From: Oscillospiraceae bacterium | GTDB lineage: Bacteria; Bacillota; Clostridia; Oscillospirales; Oscillospiraceae | Reading direction: 5' to 3' | Assembly: GCA_902778115.1 (NCBI GenBank) | Contig: CACYWG010000016.1 | Span: 1 to 46,213 of the forward strand | DNA: 46,213 bases | Part shown: piece after piece, positions 39,227-46,213 of the stretch | Layout: every line of letters begins with the position of its first letter | Position numbering within the stretch: position 1 is the stretch's first letter | Translations under genes and position numbers: made by a program | Notes under the pieces: model-generated | The model's database searches: none | What the model was told of the DNA's origin: nothing | The model's input: the letters and a program-made list of their open reading frames with translations, nothing else

Positions 39227-39888
39227 TGTATACGATCAGCGATCTCTACGATCTCAACCATACCCTGGCGGCCGACTACCTGCGCGGCTTCACCTATCCC
39301 TGGGAAGCGCTTAAGGGGATCAAAGACCTGATCCTGGAGCTGGGACCGACGCTGGGCGAGGATTACGTCGAAGTGGAGCCGAAGGTCTGGGTACATAAAA
39401 CGGCCAAGGTCTTCCCCTCCGCCTATCTCGGCGCACCCTGCATCATCGGGCCGAACACCGAGGTCCGCCACTGCGCTTTCATCCGCGGCTCCGCGCTTGT
39501 CGGCGCCGACTGCGTAGTCGGCAACTCCGTCGAGCTGAAGAACGTGATCCTGTTCGACCACGTGCAGACGCCGCACTACAATTATGTGGGCGACTCGATC
39601 CTCGGCTATTACAGCCACATGGGCGCCGGCAGCATCACCAGCAACGTCAAGTCCGACAAGAAGCTGGTCGTCGTCCACAACGGGACGGAGAAGATCGAAA
39701 CCGGCATCAAGAAATTCGGCGCCATGCTCGGCGACTATGTCGAGGTCGGCTGCAACGCGGTCTGCAACCCCGGCACCGTCATCGGCAGGCACAGCAATGT
39801 GTATCCGACTTCCTGCGTGCGCGGCGTCGTGCCGGAAAACAGCATCTGGAAGGACAACGGAGAGATCATCCGTAAAGAGGAGCGTTAA
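39226..39888 (+). CDS. left-handed beta-helix acetyltransferase, GlmU C-domain-like
   Basis: The 220-aa protein has a ~50-residue helical N-terminus and then hexapeptide repeats (VWVHKTAKVFPSAYLGAPCIIGPNTEV..., region 54-200). The segment HVQTPHYNYVGDSILG, GAGSITSNVKSD lines up with the GlmU active site (GHLTYLGD, GAGTITCN): His117 takes the place of the catalytic His and Tyr120 that of the neighbouring Tyr. The GlmU uridylyltransferase domain is absent. The likely reaction is acetyl-CoA + GlcN1P to GlcNAc1P. It is often labelled UDP-GlcNAc pyrophosphorylase, but no nucleotidyltransferase motif is seen. ATG 39226 overlaps the nagB stop; glmM starts 3 bases after its stop. Confidence 0.8.
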   Translation: MYTISDLYDLNHTLAADYLRGFTYPWEALKGIKDLILELGPTLGEDYVEVEPKVWVHKTAKVFPSAYLGAPCIIGPNTEVRHCAFIRGSALVGADCVVGNSVELKNVILFDHVQTPHYNYVGDSILGYYSHMGAGSITSNVKSDKKLVVVHNGTEKIETGIKKFGAMLGDYVEVGCNAVCNPGTVIGRHSNVYPTSCVRGVVPENSIWKDNGEIIRKEER

Positions 39889-39891
39889 CTG

Positions 39892-41238
39892 ATGGGAAAG
39901 TATTTTGGAACCGACGGCTTCCGCGGCGAAGCCAATAAAAATCTGACCTACGAGCATGCCATTAAAATCGGCCGCTTCCTGGGCTGGTACTACGGCGCCA
40001 ACCAGGGCAAGAAGGCCAAGGTCGTCATCGGCAAGGACACGCGGCGCAGCTCCTATATGTTCGAGTACGCGCTGTGCACCGGCCTGATGGCCAGCGGCGC
40101 GGATGCCTACATCATGCACGTCACCACCACGCCCTCGGTCGCCTACATCACCCGCGTGGACGATTTCGACTGCGGCATCATGATCTCCGCCTCCCATAAC
40201 CCCTACTACGACAACGGCATCAAGCTGCTCAACGGCAATGGCGAGAAGATGGACGAGGAGACCATCCTCAAGGTCGAGGACTTTATCGACGGCAAGATCG
40301 AGATCCCCATTGCCGGCCGTGAGAACATCGGCCGCACGGTGGACTACGTCGCCGGCCGCAACCGCTATATCGGCCATCTGATCAGCATGTCCAAGTACAG
40401 CTTCAAAGACGTCAAGGTCGGTCTCGACTGCGCCAACGGCGCCTCCTGGCAGATCGCGAAGGCCGTATTCGACGCACTGGGCGCCAAGACCTACGTCATC
40501 AACGACCATCCGGACGGCTACAACATCAACACCGACTGCGGCAGCACCCATATCGAGCACCTGCAGAAGTTCGTCGTCGATAATGGCCTGGACGTCGGCT
40601 TCGCCTTCGACGGCGACGCGGACCGCTGCCTGACGGTGGATGAAAAGGGCAATGTCGTCACCGGCGACCATACGCTCTATATCTACGGCCTGTACATGAA
40701 GGAGCGCGGCAAGCTGCTGAATAACAAGGTCGTCACGACTGTCATGTCGAACTTCGGTCTGTACAAGGCGCTCGACAAGGTCGGCATCGAATACGACAAG
40801 ACCAAGGTCGGCGACAAGTACGTTTACGAGAATATGGTGCAGACCGGCAACCGCATCGGCGGCGAACAGAGCGGCCACACCATTTTCCTCAAGTACGAGA
40901 CGACCGGCGACGGCATCCTCACCTCCCTCAAGCTGATGGAGGTCATGCTGGCCAAGGAGAAGCCGATGAGCGAGCTGGCGGCTCCGGTGGTGTTCTATCC
41001 GCAGGTGCTGAAGAACGTGCGCGTCAAGAGCAAGCCCGAAGCGCAGAACGACCCCGACGTGCAGAAGGCCGTCGCGGCTGTCGCGGAAGCGCTGGGCGAC
41101 ACCGGCCGCATCCTCGTGCGCGAATCCGGCACGGAGCCGGTGATCCGCGTCATGGTCGAGGCGGAGACCGACGAGATCTGCGAGAAGTACGTCGACGATG
41201 TGATCCGCGTGATCACGGAAAAGGGCCATCTGGCATAA
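39892..41238 (+). CDS. glmM: phosphoglucosamine mutase
   Basis: The 448-aa enzyme turns GlcN6P into GlcN1P. It has the start MGKYFGTDGFRGEAN, the phosphoserine loop ISASHNPYYDNGIK (Ser101), the metal loop FAFDGDADRC, the sugar loop GGEQSGH and the phosphate loop RESGTEPVIRVM. The GEQSGH form favours glucosamine over glucose or mannose substrates. GAGGAG precedes ATG 39892. It is the third gene of the ribozyme-controlled operon and ends before a strong terminator. Confidence 0.96.
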   Translation: MGKYFGTDGFRGEANKNLTYEHAIKIGRFLGWYYGANQGKKAKVVIGKDTRRSSYMFEYALCTGLMASGADAYIMHVTTTPSVAYITRVDDFDCGIMISASHNPYYDNGIKLLNGNGEKMDEETILKVEDFIDGKIEIPIAGRENIGRTVDYVAGRNRYIGHLISMSKYSFKDVKVGLDCANGASWQIAKAVFDALGAKTYVINDHPDGYNINTDCGSTHIEHLQKFVVDNGLDVGFAFDGDADRCLTVDEKGNVVTGDHTLYIYGLYMKERGKLLNNKVVTTVMSNFGLYKALDKVGIEYDKTKVGDKYVYENMVQTGNRIGGEQSGHTIFLKYETTGDGILTSLKLMEVMLAKEKPMSELAAPVVFYPQVLKNVRVKSKPEAQNDPDVQKAVAAVAEALGDTGRILVRESGTEPVIRVMVEAETDEICEKYVDDVIRVITEKGHLA

Positions 41239-41245
41239 AACAGCG

Positions 41246-41280
41246 AACCGGCCGGAGGCTGAACTCCGGCCGGTTTTTTA
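41246..41280 (+). terminator. terminator of the nagB-glmM operon
   Basis: A perfect 12-bp inverted repeat (41246-41257 with 41264-41275) is followed by six T residues. Confidence 0.92.
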
Positions 41281-41326
41281 CAGGTTCAAGAAGAAACCAT
41301 TTGTGAAGAAAGAGAGCGTGAATGCA

Positions 41327-41680
41327 ATGACGGCAGCGGGAAAAAGCTTGAAGACTTATGCGCTGATCGAGCTCGTCCTCGGCGTCTTTTATCTGCTGGC
41401 CATCCCGGCTGTGCCGGACGCTTGGTGGAGCTATCTGGCAACCGGCCTCGTCTCGATCCTGTTCGGCCTGGCACTCCTGGCCGCGGCGAAGAGCGCGGCG
41501 GGCAGAAAGGCTGCCTGGGCACTGGCGATCATGAACCTCGCCCTGACCGTACTTGGGCTTGTCCTGAATCTCAAGTCCGGCGCGGGACCGGCGGCACTTG
41601 TTTCGGTCGCCGTCGATCTGCTCTATGCGCTCGGCGTGCTTGTTCCCCTGTACCGTCAGACGACGGCGAAGACGCGGTAA
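41327..41680 (+). CDS. small multi-pass membrane protein, unknown
   Basis: The 117-aa protein has four hydrophobic stretches (~9-27, 33-53, 62-82, 90-108) and a basic tail. I do not recognise a family beyond small integral membrane proteins of Clostridia. Start choice is uncertain: ATG 41327 with GAGAG ten bases before it, or in-frame GTG codons at 41318 and 41303. It stands alone between the glmM terminator and the hairpin shared with the tRNA gene. Confidence 0.6.
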   Translation: MTAAGKSLKTYALIELVLGVFYLLAIPAVPDAWWSYLATGLVSILFGLALLAAAKSAAGRKAAWALAIMNLALTVLGLVLNLKSGAGPAALVSVAVDLLYALGVLVPLYRQTTAKTR

Positions 41681-41700
41681 GGCCACGTTCACTGCCGCTC

Positions 41701-41716
41701 GGGAGTTCAAGTCTCC
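41701..41716 (+). repeat. tRNA T-arm copy in inverse orientation to tRNA-Leu
   Basis: GGGAGTTCAAGTCTCC (41701-41716) is identical to the T-arm segment of the minus-strand tRNA-Leu at 41787-41772. It has no acceptor or anticodon part, so it is not a tRNA gene. The two copies flank the terminator hairpin. Confidence 0.7.
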
Positions 41717-41720
41717 AACG

Positions 41721-41760
41721 AAAAATAACGACCCATCCTTTCGGATGAGTCGTTATTTTT
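41721..41760. terminator. bidirectional terminator next to tRNA-Leu
   Basis: AAAAATAACGAC (41721-41732) and GTCGTTATTTTT (41749-41760), with inner CATCC/GGATG, form a long hairpin with T runs on both strands. It stops the tRNA transcript (minus) and the small membrane protein transcript (plus). Confidence 0.88.
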
Positions 41761-41844
41761 GGTGCGAGAGAGGAGACTTGAACTCCCACGTCGGTTGACA
41801 CACGCCCCTCAAACGTGCCTGTCTACCTGTTCCAGCACTCTCGC
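41760..41844 (-). tRNA. tRNA-Leu (anticodon GAG), CCA encoded
   Basis: On the minus strand the gene starts GCGAGAG (41844) and ends CTCTCGC-A-CCA. The anticodon stem is CACGT/GCGTG around loop TTGAGGG, anticodon GAG. A long variable arm marks a class II tRNA, and the T-arm GGGAGTTCAAGTCTCC is canonical. It reads CUC and CUU codons. Confidence 0.93.
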
Positions 41845-41920
41845 TTATTCTGCGCGGACGCATCGGCTGCATTGAAAGCCGCGATCGTCCCTTGCGCACG
41901 CCCCATTTAAGGCAAGAGGT

Positions 41921-41948
41921 ATTATAGCAGATTATCCCCGATTGTCAA
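41921..41948 (-). promoter_or_regulatory. tRNA-Leu promoter
   Basis: On the minus strand TTGACA (41948-41943), 16 bases, perfect TATAAT (41926-41921). The -35 box lies inside the last codons of the GT-C-like gene. A ~70-base leader precedes the tRNA. Confidence 0.85.
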
Positions 41949-43155
41949 GCACTTTTTCCGGGGACTTTTTCAGTTCAAGGACAAAGCAGACCCAGAGCGC
42001 GATCAGAACAAGGATCAGCGCGCGTGCGCCGTGATCCATGTAGAGCAGGAAGCGCTTGACAAAATAGGCGTAGTAGCCCAGGAGCGAAGCAAACTGCGTC
42101 AGAGCGGCGACAGGGGAGAGAATCGGCAGGCCGAAGACCAGGATCAGGCTCAGCGCGTCGGCCGCGAAGAAATAGCGGTCGTGCATGTGCGGCAGGAAAA
42201 AGGGGATGCCGACGGCCATCAGCAGGGCAGCGATCACGATCAGGCGGTCGTTGAGGCGTTTGCGGAACACAAAGCAGATCGCCAGAAGCACAAGCAGAAA
42301 AGCAAAGGCGGCAACAATGCCGAGCTTTGCGGCGGCCTCGGGATCGCCAAACGTACGGAACAGCGCGTAGACCGAAGAGGAATTGTAGTTGAGCGCGGAG
42401 CCGACGGTGCCGGACTCCCTGAAATAGATCAGCAGCGTGTCGAAGAAGGGACGGCCGGCGATCACCGCAGGCAGGATCAGCAGGATATAAGCGAGCGGAA
42501 AAACGGGCAGGTGCTTCCAGCGGATCTTTCCCGCGAAGAGCAGCACGGCGAAAACCGGCATCACGAACACGGCCTGCAGCTTGAAGCCGAAGGAGAGGGC
42601 CAGCAGCACCATCGCGCGCACCGGGTGCTCCTCCAGCGCATCGGCCAGCGCGAGGACGGCCAGCGCCACATAAATGCTGTCGCACTGGCCCCAGACGGCG
42701 CCGTTGAGAAACACGGTGGGCAGGAGCAGGATCGTGAAAAAGCAGCCGATGCGGCGCAGCGGGCTGTCCGTCAGGCGGGAGACCAGGCGCATGCCGCCCC
42801 AGGCGAGCAATACGTCAAAGAAGATGCTCAGCAGCTTGATGAGATAGAGGTCCCGGATTTTCGAATAAGAAAACAGCGCCATGAAGTACAGATAGGGGAC
42901 ATTATAGTTGCCGACCGGCCGGTACAGCGCGCGAAAGCCGCCGTTCTGGCGGTAGAATTCCACCCAGGGCGCCAGAAAATCCTGATAATCCAGCGTCTCA
43001 TATTTCATGGCCAGCAGCCGAGGCACAAAGGCAGTCAGCAGCAGCGCGACGACCGCGGACCACTGCGCGGCCGTTTTGATGCAGCCGCTGCGATAGAGCA
43101 GAAACAGCGCGAACAGCGCCTCCAGAGCGATAAGCAGAGATACCCGAACGTCCAT
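41932..43155 (-). CDS. GT-C-like multi-pass membrane protein, probable lipid-linked glycosyltransferase
   Basis: The 407-aa protein has about ten membrane helices. The first outer loop carries TLDYQDFLAPWVEFYRQNGG and GNYNVPYLYFM, with an acidic Asp-x-x-Asp-like pair typical of GT-C polyprenyl-phosphate-sugar transferases. Later AVWGQCDSIYVALAVLAL and PHMHDRYFFAADAL match mannosyltransferase-like (GT87/PIG-M-like) proteins. The acceptor and sugar are unknown. GAGGTGCG precedes ATG 43155. Its leader contains a terminator hairpin, so attenuation is possible. No terminator follows before the tRNA-Leu promoter. Confidence 0.72.
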   Translation of the reverse strand: MDVRVSLLIALEALFALFLLYRSGCIKTAAQWSAVVALLLTAFVPRLLAMKYETLDYQDFLAPWVEFYRQNGGFRALYRPVGNYNVPYLYFMALFSYSKIRDLYLIKLLSIFFDVLLAWGGMRLVSRLTDSPLRRIGCFFTILLLPTVFLNGAVWGQCDSIYVALAVLALADALEEHPVRAMVLLALSFGFKLQAVFVMPVFAVLLFAGKIRWKHLPVFPLAYILLILPAVIAGRPFFDTLLIYFRESGTVGSALNYNSSSVYALFRTFGDPEAAAKLGIVAAFAFLLVLLAICFVFRKRLNDRLIVIAALLMAVGIPFFLPHMHDRYFFAADALSLILVFGLPILSPVAALTQFASLLGYYAYFVKRFLLYMDHGARALILVLIALWVCFVLELKKSPEKVLDNRG

Positions 43156-43182
43156 GAACGCACCTCAAACAAAAAAACAAAT

Positions 43183-43208
43183 AAAAAAAGCGGGAGAACC
43201 GCTCTCCC
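43183..43208 (-). terminator. terminator in the leader of the GT-C-like gene
   Basis: On the minus strand GGGAGA (43208-43203) and TCTCCC (43197-43192) pair around GCGGT, then CGCTTTTTTT. It lies 28 bases before the GT-C-like start codon and downstream of a minus-strand promoter. Confidence 0.75.
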
Positions 43209-43232
43209 ACCGAAAAAAATCCCAAAAAACTA

Positions 43233-43262
43233 TTGACTTTTGCTGCGCAAAAGGAGTAAAAT
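43233..43262 (+). promoter_or_regulatory. rpoB promoter
   Basis: TTGACT (43233-43238), 18 bases, TAAAAT (43257-43262). The spacer holds a perfect 7-bp hairpin (CTTTTGC/GCAAAAG). A leader of ~140 bases with a GGGG/CCCC hairpin follows. Confidence 0.6.
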
Positions 43263-43315
43263 AGCTTGCTATGTTTGCTAGGGGAAGGGGGCCTTGTACC
43301 CCACTATCTGAGCTG

Positions 43316-43344
43316 AGTATAGCATCCCACAGCGGTAAAATCAA
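43316..43344 (-). promoter_or_regulatory. minus-strand promoter facing the GT-C-like gene
   Basis: On the minus strand TTGATT (43344-43339), 17 bases, TATACT (43321-43316). Its transcript is antisense to the start of the rpoB leader and meets the terminator at 43183-43208. Confidence 0.6.
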
Positions 43345-43408
43345 GTCCGGATAATTATAATTCAGCAACTTACCCGGGCGTTTCAATCAGGATAAGGAGA
43401 GTGCGCAC

Positions 43409-46213
43409 ATGCCGAAAGACGTTCTCTACGGCAAAACTCTGCGAAAGAGCTTTGCCCGCACCCAGGAGATCATGGATATGCCCAATCTGTTGGAGATCCA
43501 GAAGAGCTCCTACCAGTGGTTTTTGGAGACCGGCCTGAACGAGGTCTTCAAGGACACGGACGCGGTGACCGACTATTCCGGTAATCTGGAGCTGAGCTTC
43601 ATCGACTTCTCGATGAACGACAAGCCCAAATACAGCGAGGAAGAGTGCAAGGCCCGCGACGCCACATACGCTGCCCCCCTGAAGGTCCGCGTTCGTCTGC
43701 ACAACAAGGAGACGGGCGAGATCAAGGAGCAGGAGATCTTCATGGGAGATTTCCCGATCATGACCGCCGGCGGCACCTTCATCATCAACGGCGCCGAACG
43801 CGTCATCGTTTCGCAGATCGTCCGTTCCCCCGGCGTTTACTTTGAACGCACGACGGACAAGTCCTTCATCAACGTCTACGCCTCCACCGTGATCCCGTAT
43901 CACGGCGCCTGGCTGGAGTACGAGACGGACGCCAACGACATGTTCAACGTCCGCATCGACAAGAACCGCAAGCTGCCCATCACCTGGTTCCTCAAGGCTA
44001 TGGGCGCCTACGACGAGAATAAGCCCGCCACCTGGCTCAGCTGCGTGGACGCGCCCGAGGTCGGCGCCGTCACCAACGAGCGCCTGAAGGAGATCTTCGG
44101 CCAGGACGAGCGCATCATCGCCACGCTGGACAAGGACACCACCACCAGCCGCGACGAGTGCCTGCTGGAAATCTACCGCAAGCTCCGTCCCGGCGATCCT
44201 CCGACGGTGGAATCCTCCGAGACCCTGCTCGACGGCCTCTTCTTTGACCGCCGCCGCTATGACATTTCCAACGTCGGCCGCTATAAGTTCAATAAGAAGC
44301 TGTCCCTCTATCCCCGTATTGCCGGCTTCATGCTGGCCGAGCCCGTCATCGACCCGCTCACCGGTGAGCTGCTGTTCGAGGAAGGCCACGTGCTGACCCG
44401 TGACGAGGCCCGCCAGATCGACGCGGCCGGCGTGGTCGCGGTCGTGCTGAACGTGGATGGCAAGCTGGTCCGCGTGTTCTCCAACGGCTTTGTCGACATG
44501 GACCGCTTCGTGGACTTCGATCCCGCCGAGGTCGGTGTGACCGAGAAGGTGCGCGGGAACGTCCTGCGCGGCCTGCTGCAGCAGTATGAGGGCGAGGCCC
44601 TGAAGGACGCCATCCGCGAGAATATCGACGTGCTGATCCCGAAGCACATCGTCGTGGACGACATGTTCTCCTCCGTCAACTACCTCAACTGCCTGGCCCA
44701 CGGCATCGGCGAGCCCGATGACATCGACCACCTGGGCAACCGCCGCGTCCGCTGCGTGGGCGAGCTGCTGCAGAACCAGTTCCGCATCGGCTTTTCCCGC
44801 ATGGAGCGCGTGATCCGCGAGCGCATGACCCTGCAGGATCTCGACGTCGTCACCCCGCAAAGCCTCATCAACATCCGTCCCGTCACGGCGGCGATCAAGG
44901 AGTTCTTCGGCTCCTCCCCGCTGAGCCAGTTCATGGATCAGACCAACCCTCTGGCCGAGCTGACCCACAAGCGCCGTATGTCGGCCCTCGGCCCCGGCGG
45001 TCTGAGCCGCGAGCGCGCGAGCTTCGACGTGCGAGACGTTCACTACAGCCACTACGGCCGTCTCTGCCCCATTGAGACGCCTGAAGGCCCGAACATCGGT
45101 CTGATCAACTACCTGGCCTCCTACGCCCGCGCCAACAAGTACGGCTTCCTGTGCACCCCGTACCGCCGCGTGGAGAAGGGCACCTGCCGCGTCACCGACG
45201 AGGTGGAGTACATGTCCGCCGACGTCGAGGACCAGTACATTGTCGCCCAGGCCTCCGAGCCGGTCGATGAAAACGGCGTGCTGATCAACAAGCGCATCAC
45301 CTGCCGTCACCGCAACGATACCATCGAGGTCAACCGCGAGGACGTCGACTACATCGACGTCAGTCCCAAGATGATGATCTCCATTGCGACCGCGATGATC
45401 CCCTTCCTGGAGAACGACGACGCCAACCGTGCCCTGATGGGCGCGAACATGCAGCGCCAGGCCGTGCCTCTGATGACTACCCAGGCGCCCATCGTCGCCA
45501 CCGGCATCGAGCACAAGTGCGCGGTCGACTCCGGCGTCTGCGTCCTGGCCGAGGCCGACGGCCTCGTTACCCGCGTCGACGCCAACTACGTCTCCGTCCG
45601 CTATGACGACGGCACCGCGAAGGATTACAAGCTCATCAAGTTTGCCCGGTCCAACCAGGGCACCTGCATCAACCAGCGCCCGATCGTCAACGCCGGCGAG
45701 CGCGTGGCAAAGGGCGACGTCCTGGCCGACGGCCCCAGCACCTCCAACGGCGAGATCTCCCTCGGCAAGAACATCCTGGTCGGCTATATGAACTGGGAAG
45801 GCTACAACTACGAGGACGCCATCCTGCTCAACGAGCGCCTGGTGATGGAAGACGTATTCACCTCCATCCATGTGGAGGAGTACGAGTGCGACGCGCGCGA
45901 CACCAAGCTCGGACCCGAGGAGATCACCCGCGATATCCCCGGCGTGGGCGACGACGCGCTCAAGTATCTCGACGAGCGCGGCATCATCATGGTCGGCGCG
46001 GAAGTCACCGCCGGCGATATCCTGGTCGGCAAGGTCACCCCGAAGGGCGAGACCGATCTGACCGCGGAAGAGCGCCTGCTGCGCGCGATCTTCGGCGAGA
46101 AGGCCCGCGAAGTGCGCGACACCTCGCTGAAGGTGCCCCACGGCGAGAGCGGCATCATCGTCGACGTCAAGGTCTTCACCCGTGAAAACGGCGACGAGAT
46201 GAACCCCGGCGTC
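43409..46213 (+). CDS. rpoB: RNA polymerase beta subunit (partial, runs off the window)
   Basis: The frame stays open from ATG 43409 to the window end, 935 codons of an expected ~1200. It begins [31 protein letters not shown]. Lobe regions, the rifampicin pocket ([20 protein letters not shown] with [16 protein letters not shown]) and [19 protein letters not shown] are all intact. Residues equal to E. coli D516, H526 and S531 are wild type, so no resistance change is visible. AAGGAGAG precedes the start. Unlike the usual rplJ-rplL-rpoB order, the gene before it is on the other strand, so rpoB has its own promoter here. Confidence 0.98.
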   Translation, partial: MPKDVLYGKTLRKSFARTQEIMDMPNLLEIQKSSYQWFLETGLNEVFKDTDAVTDYSGNLELSFIDFSMNDKPKYSEEECKARDATYAAPLKVRVRLHNKETGEIKEQEIFMGDFPIMTAGGTFIINGAERVIVSQIVRSPGVYFERTTDKSFINVYASTVIPYHGAWLEYETDANDMFNVRIDKNRKLPITWFLKAMGAYDENKPATWLSCVDAPEVGAVTNERLKEIFGQDERIIATLDKDTTTSRDECLLEIYRKLRPGDPPTVESSETLLDGLFFDRRRYDISNVGRYKFNKKLSLYPRIAGFMLAEPVIDPLTGELLFEEGHVLTRDEARQIDAAGVVAVVLNVDGKLVRVFSNGFVDMDRFVDFDPAEVGVTEKVRGNVLRGLLQQYEGEALKDAIRENIDVLIPKHIVVDDMFSSVNYLNCLAHGIGEPDDIDHLGNRRVRCVGELLQNQFRIGFSRMERVIRERMTLQDLDVVTPQSLINIRPVTAAIKEFFGSSPLSQFMDQTNPLAELTHKRRMSALGPGGLSRERASFDVRDVHYSHYGRLCPIETPEGPNIGLINYLASYARANKYGFLCTPYRRVEKGTCRVTDEVEYMSADVEDQYIVAQASEPVDENGVLINKRITCRHRNDTIEVNREDVDYIDVSPKMMISIATAMIPFLENDDANRALMGANMQRQAVPLMTTQAPIVATGIEHKCAVDSGVCVLAEADGLVTRVDANYVSVRYDDGTAKDYKLIKFARSNQGTCINQRPIVNAGERVAKGDVLADGPSTSNGEISLGKNILVGYMNWEGYNYEDAILLNERLVMEDVFTSIHVEEYECDARDTKLGPEEITRDIPGVGDDALKYLDERGIIMVGAEVTAGDILVGKVTPKGETDLTAEERLLRAIFGEKAREVRDTSLKVPHGESGIIVDVKVFTRENGDEMNPGV

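Noticed and set aside
41701..41716. A second, plus-strand tRNA gene
   Set aside because: Only a T-arm is present. No acceptor stem, anticodon arm or D-arm can be built upstream.
43263..43350. Possible small SRP RNA in the rpoB leader (GCTAGGGGAAG and CTTGTACCCC look faintly similar)
   Set aside because: The conserved domain IV loop bases (GGAAGG with an AGCA side) are missing, and hairpin pairing does not fit.
43370..46141. 923-codon minus-strand open frame opposite rpoB
   Set aside because: The plus-strand rpoB frame is unmistakable. The antisense product is an Ala/Val/Asp/Gly-rich shadow.
1..46213. CRISPR array, prophage or integrase
   Set aside because: No regularly spaced direct repeats, phage structural genes or recombinase genes are visible. 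The Lar-like protein alone is not enough to call a prophage.

Overview
The window looks like chromosomal DNA from a GC-rich member of the Clostridia, most likely an Oscillospiraceae/Ruminococcaceae-type gut anaerobe. The evidence is Gram-positive protein families (VanY, YoaK, FeoA-FeoB fusion with a Cys-rich partner, Rrf2/NifS/NifU), strong Shine-Dalgarno sites, sigma-A promoters, intrinsic terminators, a glmS ribozyme and a NiCo-type riboswitch. There is no outer-membrane machinery and no CRISPR array. The left ~1.2 kb is visibly more AT-rich than the rest.

Layout. 1-1.2 kb: gene end, terminator, and a TIR-transmembrane-PepSY-like protein. 1.2-2.3 kb: HxlR regulator divergent from a flavin reductase, with a palindromic operator between them. 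2.4-5.0 kb: FeoA-FeoB fusion and Cys-rich partner. 5.0-6.1 kb: CDF metal exporter on the minus strand behind a NiCo-type riboswitch. 6.2-8.1 kb: Lar-like zinc protein, proC, cell-wall amidase. 8.2-11.1 kb: two-component system and a YoaK-family protein. 11.2-18.5 kb: a large solute-binding lipoprotein, two sugar-type ABC permeases, a membrane-fusion protein and a cut-down MacB-like protein. 18.5-20.9 kb: Rrf2, NifS/IscS and NifU/IscU, with a ~159 bp palindromic element inserted after rrf2. 21.1-25.0 kb: dockerin-like surface protein, dUTPase, acyl-ACP thioesterase, NUDIX. 25.1-30.4 kb: heterodimeric ABC exporter, MntP, VanY. 30.4-33.4 kb: lipoprotein pullulanase and TfoX-N protein. 33.5-38.0 kb: aminotransferase, TSUP permease, Asp/Glu racemase, dicarboxylate symporter. 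38.1-41.3 kb: glmS ribozyme, nagB, a GlmU-like acetyltransferase, glmM. 41.3-46.2 kb: small membrane protein, tRNA-Leu(GAG), GT-C-like membrane protein, and rpoB cut by the window end.

The most striking locus is 38.1-41.3 kb. A glmS ribozyme, which elsewhere silences glucosamine-6-phosphate synthase, sits in front of nagB (glucosamine-6-phosphate deaminase). nagB is followed by a stand-alone acetyltransferase that keeps the GlmU catalytic histidine, and then glmM. The gene order and the sign of the control suggest that NagB works here in the synthetic direction (fructose-6-P + ammonia to GlcN6P), as a GlmS-independent amino-sugar pathway with product feedback.

Second is the 11.2-18.5 kb cluster. 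It joins importer-type parts (binding lipoprotein, MalF/MalG-like permeases) to exporter or envelope parts (HlyD-like fusion protein, MacB-like periplasmic-core protein) and has no ATPase. It also shares a repeated TTKACATAAT-like motif with the mntP upstream region.
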